DNA from: Cylicocyclus nassatus
Lineage: Eukaryota > Nematoda > Chromadorea > Rhabditida > Strongylidae
NCBI GenBank assembly: GCA_958299035.1
Contig: CATQJL010000001.1
Span: forward strand, 31,359,554 to 31,423,553
Reading direction: 5' to 3'
Length of the DNA: 64,000 nt
Positions 30,101-42,300 of this stretch are shown here, in pieces (position 1 is the first letter of the stretch; every line of letters starts with the position of its first letter). The translations under genes and the position numbers were made by a program. Under the pieces are notes generated by a model. That model was not told where the DNA came from, did no database searches, and worked only from the letters and a program-made list of their open reading frames with translations.

Positions 30101-33100
30101 ATTTTTGAAAGTTGCCTATATGAGTTATAAAAATGTACAAGCAACTTGCTTATACTTCATAAATAATCAATATATTTCTGAAAATTTTTCAAAAATTTTG
30201 GAGTTATGGACCCACAAAAATTTCAGGAAGCATACCAAAAATCTATTCGAAGTGCGTGGCTGACGTCACGTCAGCCACGCACTTCAAAAAGATTTTTGAT
30301 ATGCTTCGTCACGCACCCTCATTCCCATTTAGGTTGGAGGGGGAGGGGGATGGGGTAAAACTCTTTCGCAGCTTACAAGATGTAAACATTATCTTAACTT
30401 GAACGTGAGAATTGTTAATGGACGGAGATGTCGAAACCCTTCCCCACCGCCCTTGGCCAATAGTGCCTCTATGGAAACTCCGCCCACCTGAATAGCGATT
30501 GGCTATGACATTCTCGCCTCCTTCTCTTCCCCCCCCCCTGGTCAACATCTTTCCATCTAAGAATCATAATCTAAAAATAGTGGCGGCACCCTTCTCCTCC
30601 CCACCCCCCCCCAAGTCCGAAATTCAATAAAAATTCGCTGTCGAAGACCTGCTAACTTACATGAAAATTGTAGAAACTCAACAAGCAAGAAAATAAACAA
30701 AAATTGTAAATTTATGAGCTCATCATTTTCTGCAAGAATTCTGAAAGATCGACCAACTTACTAAGTTTTCCTGAGCTGCTGGCAATATTGCATCTACAAT
30801 CTCCTTGCTCAACTCGTTTAGTACCTGGTCGTCCATGGAGCACGATTCTAACTGAAATAAATAGAACTTAGAATAAAGCGTAAGCTACGGTTGCAATATA
30901 GAGGTATAATTCATGGACAGCGATGACATCAAACAAACAGGAATGTAGTGTTATAAGGAAAAAATGGACCAAAAACTTCAATTCTCTGCAAATTTTACCG
31001 TCCTTGCGCTGATTTTCTGGTTTTCAGAGCATACTAGCACAGCTAAATACACAGCGCTGATTCTGACTCCTTCAATTTACAACGTTCTATTACTCTCTGC
31101 ACGTGGAATGGATGGCAGAGAAATCAAAAGAATATTTTAGGTTGTCTCGAAAGTGTTGTCGTATATTTTTTTTATATTATTGTGACAAATTCACTTTTTA
31201 TGATTTTTCTTAGAAAGAAGAAGTTTTCCTCTGTGTAATCATTTCTTGATGAGCTTTTGCTCAGACAACACACCTGAATTTCTGCAGAACAAGCAAACTG
31301 CGGGTTCGCAGGATTCTGATTACTATCGCAAAAGCAGAAACGTCGAAAATGGGAACTTATGTAGGATCTTCAAGTCAGACTGGTTGAAACAGAAACTTTC
31401 GCAGGACTTGTTGCGGAACTTCCGAAAATTGCCAGCGGTCCCGTAACACCTTGACATGCCAGTACTTCCGCAGGTTTTATTCTTCGGAACTTCCGCAGCA
31501 CACCTCATTTGGGAAAACAAAACAAAAACAAAACATACGGAACACGTTTACGTTACGGAACTTCCTAAAATTTCCCAAACGTTCTGCAGAAGTTCCGGCC
31601 TGTTTCGGAGAGATATACACTCATTGAGATAGAAATTAAAAAATAACATAACTAAGACTTTGATCATTCTGAGTTAGGCCGCCAAGAATCTGAAAGGTGC
31701 AGAAGAATCTGAAATCATTGGTACATGAGTTTTGTGAACACCTCTTTGCAACTAAAAAGATTGTGCTGTTCGGATGTCTCCATTAAAGATTATTTTGAAG
31801 TGATAAACTAATCAATTTCGGCGCTTTCTATTGCAAACTGGAAATCCATAAGTGCTCATAAAAACGTTCAAGGCAGTACAAATTTTCTATGCAAAGAGTA
31901 AGTCACAAAACTTATATATTGGCGATTCCAGACTTTTCCGCAACGCTTTGGTTTTTGTCAGTCTCAATTAAAATGATCAGGGCCTTAAAAGCTGGCCTAC
32001 TTCAAGCGATCTCATTCACTACGCGATCTGGCAATCTGCCAGATGTCTTCAAACCCAAAATTTGCAAGCTACAAATGCATAGTGTGTCTAGCTTGCATGT
32101 GTTGATGAGATGCTCCTTTTTCTGTACGTATAGAATGCGCTTACGACCAGTAACCTTTGATTCATCTGGCTTGGCGGCTGGAGGGCGGAGCTTTATGAAC
32201 TAATTAAGGCCGCTCGCGCCCGCTACGCAGTCTGCGTCTCTCCCGCGGGCGTGCTCTCTGGTCACTACCTAGCAATTAGGTCACGAAGCCCCGCCTTGCA
32301 TCCGCCAATTTAATAGAATCAAAGGGTACGAATAATTGGAGTGCTGCCAAATCGTGTCGCGTCTGAAATCGCATGAAGTATGCCCAACGCCTTAGTGGTC
32401 TTCTTCTTACTTTTTTGCCTCTGGATTGAGTGTATAGTGGAAACTCAACGAAATAGATTTACAAGGAAAAATCCATTGATGAAATTATAAAGAAGCTAAT
32501 CCGTTAAGAGCAAGAAGTTACAAATTTCCAGAAATGAAATGCAGAACTTTCGGGAGAACACCTAATAAATCAAGCGCCAATTTTTATACCCTAATCTTTT
32601 TGTGAAACCTATAGCTAAAGTAAATTATTTGATACCAAATGAATCACGCTCTGCTTCTAAGGACACAGACACTCTAAGAGCTAAGGTGATGAAAAAATCA
32701 CATTTACGATTATTTGTTCCAAATACTCAGACTATTAGCGCACTTAGCGTTAGCCAAATATGTACAAAACATGTCAAGAAAGTCCATTCATTGATCATTC
32801 ATCTTTGAAGAATTTTGAGAAGGGAGAATGAATGATAAGCTGAACCCGTCAGGGAAAAAAATTGTGAGACTGTGAAGTGTGACAACGACCCTCACTCATG
32901 GCAAATTTATTGATTTTACAAAAAATAACAAAAGATTGATTTGAGTGGATCCACCGTTTTTTTTAACGTCGATCTTGAGATTGTTTGAAACCGCCGAAAT
33001 TTCACGCTGCTTGTCATTTCGATTTCTATCAGAGCTTGGTTTCGCTGACGAATTTTTTGCTAGCAGTCTAGAAACTTCTTTTGCTGGTTGGAAGAAAGCA

Positions 33101-36100
33101 AAGAATTCTATGAAGAAGATACGATGTGACATCGAAGATTATTTATGAGAGATTATTTTAGGAGAACCGGGGTCTTTCGCAATATGCAACATTTTCACTT
33201 AAAGCAGAGGAATGCAGAGAATTTAAGCCTTTAAAAATGTCAAAATCTCGAAATAGTTTCAAGACATGTAAGATGCGATAAATGCATGGAATGCGTAAGA
33301 GCATGATTTCACTTTCTCATCCATCGCAAAAACCTGAGCGAAAATGCCATAGCACTAGTGTAATGTTCCGGAAAGATTTTTAGTCAGCTACGGCATTTAT
33401 GCGTAATATGATATCAGCAGCAAAGATGAGACTGTTGTAAGCCGCTTGAAAGACTTACATCGGAGATTATTGACAAAAGTTATTTTGAGAAGAAGAGAGT
33501 CACAGATAAGTATAGCTTTCAAACTTCAACTGTTTAACATCTCCACTTCACTATGAATGATTCATGGAATTCATGCCATTTAACTTCAAAAATTCTTCCT
33601 ACAAAATCTGCAGGAAGGAACTTTTGTCCGAAACAGATTGCGTCAAGAGCCTTGATTTTCATACGAAGCTGTCATTTTGAAAATTGGGCATTATCTATGG
33701 AAATTGAATCTTCTGCAATTATCATACATGCTGTAATTATTCCGGAAAAAGTCGTGAAGCATCAAGGCTCTTGACGCAAGCATTGGTTGAAGGAGGTATA
33801 AGGAGTGGAGTAAATAATTTCAGTTCATTAAAGATTTACCACTTCAGAGCAAGCGTATAGTAGGATTACTTATACGAATTACATCTGGCAATCGAAGAGC
33901 ACTTTTCATGGAATCGTGTCTGAATGATCTTTTTGCAAAACGTAGTGATATCGCGTAGGTGATAAGCGAAGGAAACTTGTTCAAAGAAAAATCCTAAAAG
34001 TTTGTGACAATATGTCAATGTTGCAGACTGATAAGCATTTTTCTGCAGCTCTGCATGAGCCAATGACATCTGCAAATTGATAATGAATAAAGACTACAGA
34101 AATTTTGACATTACCTAAGAAAAAAGCTAAATGCAGTCACGAGATCAAGAAACTATCTGGCTAAACTTAATTTTCGCTCAGAAGCGGCCAGAGCTTAGAA
34201 ATGCTTACGAGACGAAGAAAAATCAAATCTTCTCAGCGTTGTTTTTTATTATTATTATAATGTGATTAGCAGCAGACATTGTTGTCGTTTTTAATACACA
34301 AGGAAAAATTGTGTAAGTACTTCAGTTTCATTCGTTAAAAACCCAAGAAGTTCAGCTTTTAGATTTATGCATTAAGCAGTAGAGAGATTTGTTTTCAGAG
34401 AAAGTCCTGAAAGCCAAGATAAAGACAATGTTGGGCGAAAGACCTTCCTGACCGGCATTTCATCATGCTCTCTAATTGATTACTTATGCTGTCCTTTTTT
34501 GTAAAACAAGGTAGAAGCATAATGGTTAAAAAAAAGACACCTCCAAGAATGCCACCTGATAGTTCTTAAAGATTTCGTTGACTGAATTCGAAAACAGATC
34601 TATCAATAATACCTGCACAAGTGCCCAAGGGGAGAATATAGTAACTAGAGTAGATAATGCCTTGACAGGATATGAGAGTTAAAAAAAGATGGGATATCAT
34701 CAGAAGAAAGTAGAGACTAAGCCCAGATTTTTTTCTCTCTACCCAATATCGGGACACATAGGAAGGAGTTATGTGAGTGTATCTGTATATGTAATGTTAT
34801 TAGCTTGGTAACTAGGTTGTCGGACGAGAGCATACTTAGAATCTACACAAAAAAGCGTTCCCTTTTTTAAGGAGTCTGAGTTACAATTAATACTCAATGC
34901 TGGTTTTTTCAGGACAATGTATTTTAACAAAAAAGATGTGAACAAATGTAAATATAAACACCTTGCAGAGCGAGACATATTTGTGTATACCACAGATAAT
35001 TACGGAAATGGTGAATGATTCGACAACGTAAACATTCCGGTAAATAAGCTCATTAAGCTCATAAACATGCTACGCCCCATATTAGTTCTCTAATATAGGG
35101 CTTCGAGAAGATTCTCTCGACATGGCTGATTAGAATTGCACGACTGAACGCATGCTGCATAACACTAAATGCTTCCAGATGAATTGCAAAAGAGACGAAA
35201 GGTCGGAGAACTCGTCCCAAGCTAATCTGCAGCTTCTAACATTTCCTTAGGCTTCGATAAAAGGACATCGTTGAAAAAGGAGAAGAGCACAAAGCACAGA
35301 AGGAAATGCAAAGTGAAATGCGAGATAATGCAGAGATTTGAAGTTAATAAAAAGCAGAAAATGGAAATCTAACACTCTGTCAGTGTGCTAGAAAATTTCT
35401 AAGAAAAACTTTTTTTTGCAAAATCCCTGACCGAGAGGAAAGCGCGGATAAATGCGAGCAAAGCACGCCATTTGGCTCGGAGCCAAAGAACAACGGCTCT
35501 TTAGTCGAAGCCAAGAAACTGCTCTGATTAGGCATGAGCTTGATGTGTTGGCCCTAAAGAAATTAGACGGATGCGGGGGAGGGGAGGGGGGGGGGTAAAT
35601 CTTCGCACTGGAGTTCTTTGGCCATAGAAAAACATGAAAGGTGAATGGACAGAAGTGCAGAGAGCACTTTTGCAAAGGTATGACATTGAAAAACGAACTC
35701 GTACGTCTTTATTGACTTCGTTTACCGAAACGATGAAAAAAATTGAGATTTTGAGTGTTGGAATCGGATAAAAAATAGCTTGCAAAAATTGCGGCAGTTT
35801 GGACAGTCGTGAGTAAAACGTGTCAAATTGAAAAAAATGATAAGATCGCATAAATCAGAACTTGCTTTGAGTTTCCCCATTCTGAAGCAAAAACGATTGA
35901 AATCATTAAAAGTGGCATAATCCAACTAAGTCAGGTCTCACTTCGTGTTTCTCTCACTTAGAATGTTCCAAAAAATCTCTCATCAAACATCTTAGGCCTC
36001 TCTTATTACCAAGTATTCCCAGATAGGGCCTTGGAACATATCTAGCATCTAAGGAAAAGACAAAGGAGCTCAGGATAAATCACTCTTGCTTAAAATGGTC

Positions 36101-39100
36101 TACTCAGATTTCTTGTAACAAAATTCTTTTTGTTTTCAGTGAATAAATCGGTAAATTTTGCTCTTCATCCTTTTTTTGCTAAATGGAACATCTAGAAAAA
36201 AGTATCCTAAAATCCCATAGATAAGAGCGGTTTAATTTACCGGTGAAAAATGAATTGGAATGATTGAAATTGATGCAGTCACTCCTCTAACTTGATGGAT
36301 GGATAAATAAAAATCGGAGAAGAAGTTTAGAAGAAGCTCCGCCCCTCAACTCTAAACCCCGCCCACTTAATAAACAATTCATATAGAAAAATAGCGATTT
36401 TAACGAATTTCGGAACTTCTATATGAATTGTTTATTAAGTGGGCGGGGTTTAGAGTTGAGGGGCGGAGCTTCTTCTAGACTTCTTCTACGATTTTTATTT
36501 ATCCATCCAAGTTAGAGGGGTGACTGCATTCAATTTCAATTCATTCCAATTCATTTTTCACCGGTAAATTAAACCGCTCTTATCTATGGGATTTTAGGGT
36601 AAAACAATTTTCCTTGCTTTGAGCAGATTCTAAAACATTTTAGTGCAATAGTTTGCCATAAAAATTAAATTCATTCTTTCTAACCAGATTGCTAATAAAT
36701 AACAGTTTCTTCAACATATCCTTATTTTTTCCTTTCCTTAACATTATGGGGCTTCCCTGCTTTAATAAAAAGTGCAAATTAAACTTGTAAAGAAGCGTTT
36801 TTTTAGCAAAGACCATTTACAATGCTTTAGGACTGAAGAGTAGTCGCCAATTGCGAAATATCATGATAATATACAAATCTTTTTTCTGACAATTGCTGGA
36901 TTTTTTTCATATTCTCGAAAGAATGCTCAAGATATTTGCCACAGACGTTCTGAAGAAAGAACATCTGCAAAGCGAACTATGGTGTAATTACAACAAAGGC
37001 GTAAAGAAGTGCTACGTGCAGGACGAATTTCCAGGTGGAAGGCGATAACTCAACGCCGACGACGAAAAACATGCCATAAAACTAATCGAATGATATGCTT
37101 TGATATTTTTAGAAGGGCAAAAGGAAGGGGAAATCTTCTTAAACCAAGGGAGTTATTTTTCTTGTAAAAAAAGTTCTTAAAAAATTTGAAACAATACATA
37201 TCTTACAAGGAAAGGAAGGTTGGTCGAAGTGGCCTTTTAAAATGAGATGTACACTGCCTTGTAGAGCTTGGAACGCTGATTCCAAATCTACCTTTGCTAT
37301 CTGCTGCGGGCTTCTGGGCGAGGAGTTATGAAGGTTTTTGTGAGTAAAAATTTAAATGCAAGAGTAGGCTAAAATTAGTTGTAACATTTTTTATTGGGTT
37401 TAATTGGTAGTCGGGTTACTCGGTGCAACGAATATTCTTGATTCAAACATACCAATTTGCTGCTGCCCCATTGGAAAACATTGAGAAAAGGTTACGACTG
37501 ATTTTACCCTATTTTTGCATTCAGATTTTTACTCACAAAAACCTTCATAACTCCACGCCCAGAAGCACGCAGCAGATAGCAAAGGTAGATTTGGAATTAG
37601 CGTTCCAAGCTCTACAAGGCGGTATACACCTCATTTCAAAAAGCCACTTCGACCAACCTTCCTTCCCTTGTTAGCAGCAGACAATCTCAACTTTTCGAGA
37701 AAATCATGCAGGCAAATCTAGATTTTCATGGGTAAATTTTTAGAAACCCTATATTTCGTCGATTTGCAGAGAATTCTTCCCTAAACTTCAAAAAAGACGT
37801 CGCTAAATAAAAATCTTCAAATTAAAAGGGGTATTCATCCGATCACTCTCTCACCCATCTCCCTCCTTTAAAAAAATCTGAACCGTCGCCATATTTATGT
37901 TTATTCGTTAGCCCTTTTCGTTTGTAGAGTATCACTCTTTTTATTGTGCGCTTGAAGGTAGGGTTTAGCGAGAGACAAATCATGTTTTATTAAAAGTAAA
38001 ATTTGAATTTTCCATTGAAATATGGCGAGAACCTTTCCCAGATATCATAAACATCACAATTCAATAAGAGAACAGTATATGCAATATAGAACCATGCTTT
38101 TTTCCCAACATGTGTGAAGGAGTTTGCCGTCTTCTCTGCGACTCAAAGGCACCACGACCAGCAGCCAAACCGCACGCAATTCTTGCAATCCCCCTTTATG
38201 ACGGAACTATACTGCTAGCAAGCAATGGCAAAAACACAAGAATAGAACGTTATGATGTTGTAATTATATTATACTTAGCATGAATAACATGCAGAATCTC
38301 AAGTTTAGCAAATTTGTATTCCATTTTTGATCTTTCGAATTAATTTATTGAATATAAAAATGTCTCGAGAATGCCTCATGCATGTAATAAAATAGAATTT
38401 GATATTGAGTGTCAAAGTTGAAGTATTGATAACCATAATTAGAAATGCTTGAACATGATATGAGAGAAACTTATGGATTTTCATAAGCCTTGCCTCTGAC
38501 TTCGCAGTTAAAAAGATTCATAAAAGGAGTGAAGCAATAAGGCGTATGATGATGATACATTCTAAAAAAATACGGCAATGAATGAAATTCGTCTAAACGA
38601 GCTTTAAATTCGTTTTAAGAGAATCATGAGTTTCTCAACGAGTGCCTCGCCCTTGTCTATTCTTATCAAGATGCCAAGCTTTAGGAAAAAACCTGCTTTT
38701 GGATGCAGGCCGTAAGAGTCTAATTTACTTTCTATGGCATCTTAATTCTGATTCAAGAAAAAGACATTCGTGAGAAATTTTCAAGGAAAATCTAATAGGG
38801 ATAGTATTACACGGAAATAAATGGGAAGTCAAGAAAGCACTGGATACAGCATGTGGATGACGAGATGGCAAGGCTTCATCCATAAATAAATTTGATGCAT
38901 TCCGGCAGATGCAAAGCCAGAGCCGCTTGTGAACAAAGATGAACAGATGAGCACTATCCATGGCAACAGGAAGCAAATAAGGCTGTTTCTCATTATTTGC
39001 ATATATGTAGTGCAAAAAACTATGTTATAATTTCAATGCTGTGATTTTTGCTGTGATCTCAATGCTTACTTCTGTGCAGTGCAGATAATAGCGCAAGATG

Positions 39101-39346
39101 AGATGTTATATCTCGAGGTGGATCAATCATTTCTTCAATGGAATGATCTAAAGAAAAGCGATAGTTATACACCGCAGATATAAATTTTATTTCATGCAAA
39201 AACTACGGCATATCATACCTCTCCCCCCTTCCCCGCTCCCCCTCTCAAAATCGGTCGCCATCATAAAATCGGTCTACATGTATGTCATGAATCAACTTGA
39301 TCTTCTTATATATAAAGCTGAATGTCTGTTTGTATGTATGTCTGTA

Positions 39347-39381
<35 letters not shown>

Positions 39382-42300
39382 ATGTGTGTACGTATGTTCC
39401 GAATAGAAAATTCCATTTCTGAACCGATCCGGACCAAACTTGGCACACATACGCTACGGGCCCCGGCGGGTGTCATAGGCTACTTTTCGTCATCGATCGA
39501 TATCGATTTTATCGATTTTTATCGATTTTTTTGCAAAGTTTGAGCTACGGGGCTGGGAGTTCGCACAGGGGGGTAATCGAGCATGGGGATTCCGAATACG
39601 ATATTGGTTTTCAGAATTATCGATTACTTTTATCGATTTTATCGATTTTTTTGCAAAGTTTGAGCTACGGGGCTGGGAGGTCGCACAGGGGGGTAATCGA
39701 GCATGGGGATTCCGAATACGATATTGGTTTTTAGGATTATCGATTACTTTTATCGATTTTATCGATTTTTTGCAAAGTTTGAGCTAGGGGGCTGGGAGTT
39801 GGCACAGGGGGGTAATCGAGCATGCTGATCATCCCCAAGGGGGTGATCAGCATGCTCGATTACACCCCTGTGCCAAATTCCAGCCCCCTAGCTCAAATTT
39901 TGCAAAATCGATAAAATCGATAGAAGTAATGGATAATTCCAAAAACTAATATTGTATTCGTAATCTGCATGCTCGATTACCCCCTGTGCAAACTCCCAGC
40001 CCCGCAGGTCAAACTTTACAAAAAAATTGATAAAATCGATAAAAGTAATGGACGATCCTGAAAACTAATATTGTGTTCGTAATCAGCATGCTCGATTACC
40101 CCCCTGTGCAAAATCCCAGCCTCGCATGTCAAAATTTGCAAAAAATCGATAAAATCAATAAAAGTAACCGATAATTCTGAAAACTAATATTGTATTCGGA
40201 ATCCCCATGCTCACTTCCCCCCTGTGCCAACTCCTAGCCCTGTAGGTGAACTCTGCGAAAAAATCGATAAAAATCGGTAAGATCGACATCGATCGATAAC
40301 GAAAAGTGGACTGTGACACGCGCCGGGGCCCGAAGTGTATGTGTGCCAAGTTTGGTCCGGATACGGCGGAGCCGGGTAAGCCAGCTAGTTCTATATAATT
40401 TGCAAGAATTTTTAACTTCGTGAGATTTTTTGAGCTGTGGCCTTGCCTGCCCGAAAAAATCTTCCTAAAACATTTATTGAAGTTAATTGTTCCAGCCCTC
40501 TTCCCTCAAAAAAATTGCTCGCACGGCGGACTATGAAGTCAGAATGTGAAATTTTAGCTTGCCAAGAATTTAAAAGGCTTCTTGAAAAAAATTATCGTAG
40601 GGCAATTAATTCGGAATCAACTATTGGAACCAAATATCTAGTACAGCCAAGGAAGCCCCAATCACACGCAGTAATGCTGAAATTTGAACAAAATGATGGG
40701 TTTGAGCCACTCGCCATCCCTCCTAAAATAGCCTATGACGCAAACAAGATCTCTATGTTCGTAAATGCACTTTGACAAGTGAATAGCTGGAGATGCAAAC
40801 GGCTGAGCCGCTGCAGAGCAGAGGCATTATCAATGATTAAGTCGATGTCGGAGGCCACATACACAGCCATCAGCAGGGAGCTATTCCTGGAGCTATCATT
40901 TACATTACAAAATCAACTGGTAATTTTTGGATGTATAAAATAGGAAAGCAGGCGATAAGAACTTGTTTTGCCTCCTGAAAACAATTTGATTCCCTAGCTT
41001 CCAATATTTTTCAGTCCGCATAGCGCCTTTATACACAGTAAAAACTTCAAGCCCTGACGAATTTAATACTTCCGTCTCAGCTCTAGTATGCCTTTCTTGG
41101 CATTATTATCACAAAAATCAGTATCGGGATAATGAAATCTCTCAAGAAAATTGAAAAAGCTGAGAACCAACGACAGATCTGATGAGGCTCAAAAGTTACC
41201 CAGTGAAGGTGAGATGGTCCAAGGACAAAGAACACGGACTGAACAATATACTTGGGTCCGAATCGAATAGAAATTCGATCATTCGAATAAAACATTCGAC
41301 TTTGTTGCAAAGCCAACTGCTGAGTATTAAGCTCACTTCGTCCGCGTTTTTTTTTTTCGCAAAACTCGGTAATGCATCTTTTTCAACCGTTATACCTTTG
41401 AACTATATGGAGAGTCGCATTCTTCCGACTGCTTGCGACAGTAAAAAAATCATATGTGTTAATTGATGTAAAAAGTAGAGCAAGCCCTTTGCTTTTTATT
41501 GTTGATGCTGATAAGAAATAAAGTCAATTCTGGTGTACATCAGTCTCTTTCAGACCATCTGAAGAAGAATCTTTTGGGCACAGCATAAAAATTTATATCG
41601 ACTGCTTTTTAGATCGTCCATAATGGGTAAAATATGACTTTTTGCTGATGTATAGACTAGATGCCGACCGACCGACTTTATCGATTTTTGGGGAAGTTTG
41701 AGCTGCGGGGCTGAGAGTTGGTACAAGGGTGTAAGTGACTGTGCTGATTATGGATAATTTACTTTATAAATTTTATCGATTTTTGGAAAATCTCGAGCAA
41801 CGAGCTTGGGAGTTGGTACAGGGAGTAAATGAGGTTGCTGATAAAAACCAAAATCTATTTTATCGATTTCAGCAATTTTTGGAAAATTTTGAGCTAGGAG
41901 TTGGTATAGGGGAAACTAGGAGGCTGATTATGATTGGATCGGCTTCAGCCAGATATGTCGGCAAGTTTGAGATGTGATTGCTCTAGTTATTCGATAAATC
42001 ATTCGAATATTTATTCGAAATTCGACTTCCAATGTTCGAATATATTCGATATTCATTCATTCGACATTTTTGATTTTCGAATTTATTCGAAATTCATTCA
42101 TTCGATATTTTTGATTTTCCGAATTTATTCGAAATTCATTCATTCGATATTTTTGATTTTCCGAATTTATTCGAAATTCGTTTATTCGAAATTTTTCCCC
42201 TTCGAATTTATTCGATATTCATTCATTCGATGAAAAATTCTCGAATTACCCAAGTATACTGAACAATCGTTTTTGAATTGAAGAAAAGGAAAAACTATGA

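Larger units (their letters stand above)
39301..40388. mobile_element. Helitron-like non-autonomous element
   Basis: Starts TC after A (39300) and ends CTAG before T (40389), the A/T insertion rule and TC..CTRR ends of Helitrons. A short GC hairpin (CGGCGGAGCCG) lies about 12 bases before CTAG. The left end has TATATAAAGCTGAATGTCTG followed by a TGTC microsatellite. Inside are tandem ~120-bp units containing ATCGATTTTATCGATTTT, first direct, then inverted. The ends agree with Helitrons but are short, so the class is tentative. Confidence 0.55.

Noticed and set aside
32896..33132. Minus-strand frame with a Lys/Ser-rich segment that looked like a further LEA exon
   Set aside because: The only plausible acceptor (CCAACCAG) leaves it in a different phase from all 14 exons and the matching donor is weak.
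39194..39448. Cys/Val/Ser-rich and Thr/Asp/Arg-rich frames over the TGTC repeat
   Set aside because: Translation of a microsatellite in different frames.
39301..40388. CRISPR-like array from the repeated ATCGATTTTATCGATTTT units
   Set aside because: Units are long, abutting and mirrored, without spacers, in a eukaryotic context with spliced genes.
40437..40775. 112-codon plus-strand open frame next to the Helitron-like element
   Set aside because: Hydrophilic and not obviously low-complexity, but no recognised motif, no splice partner and no repeat match; length is compatible with chance in 64 kb.
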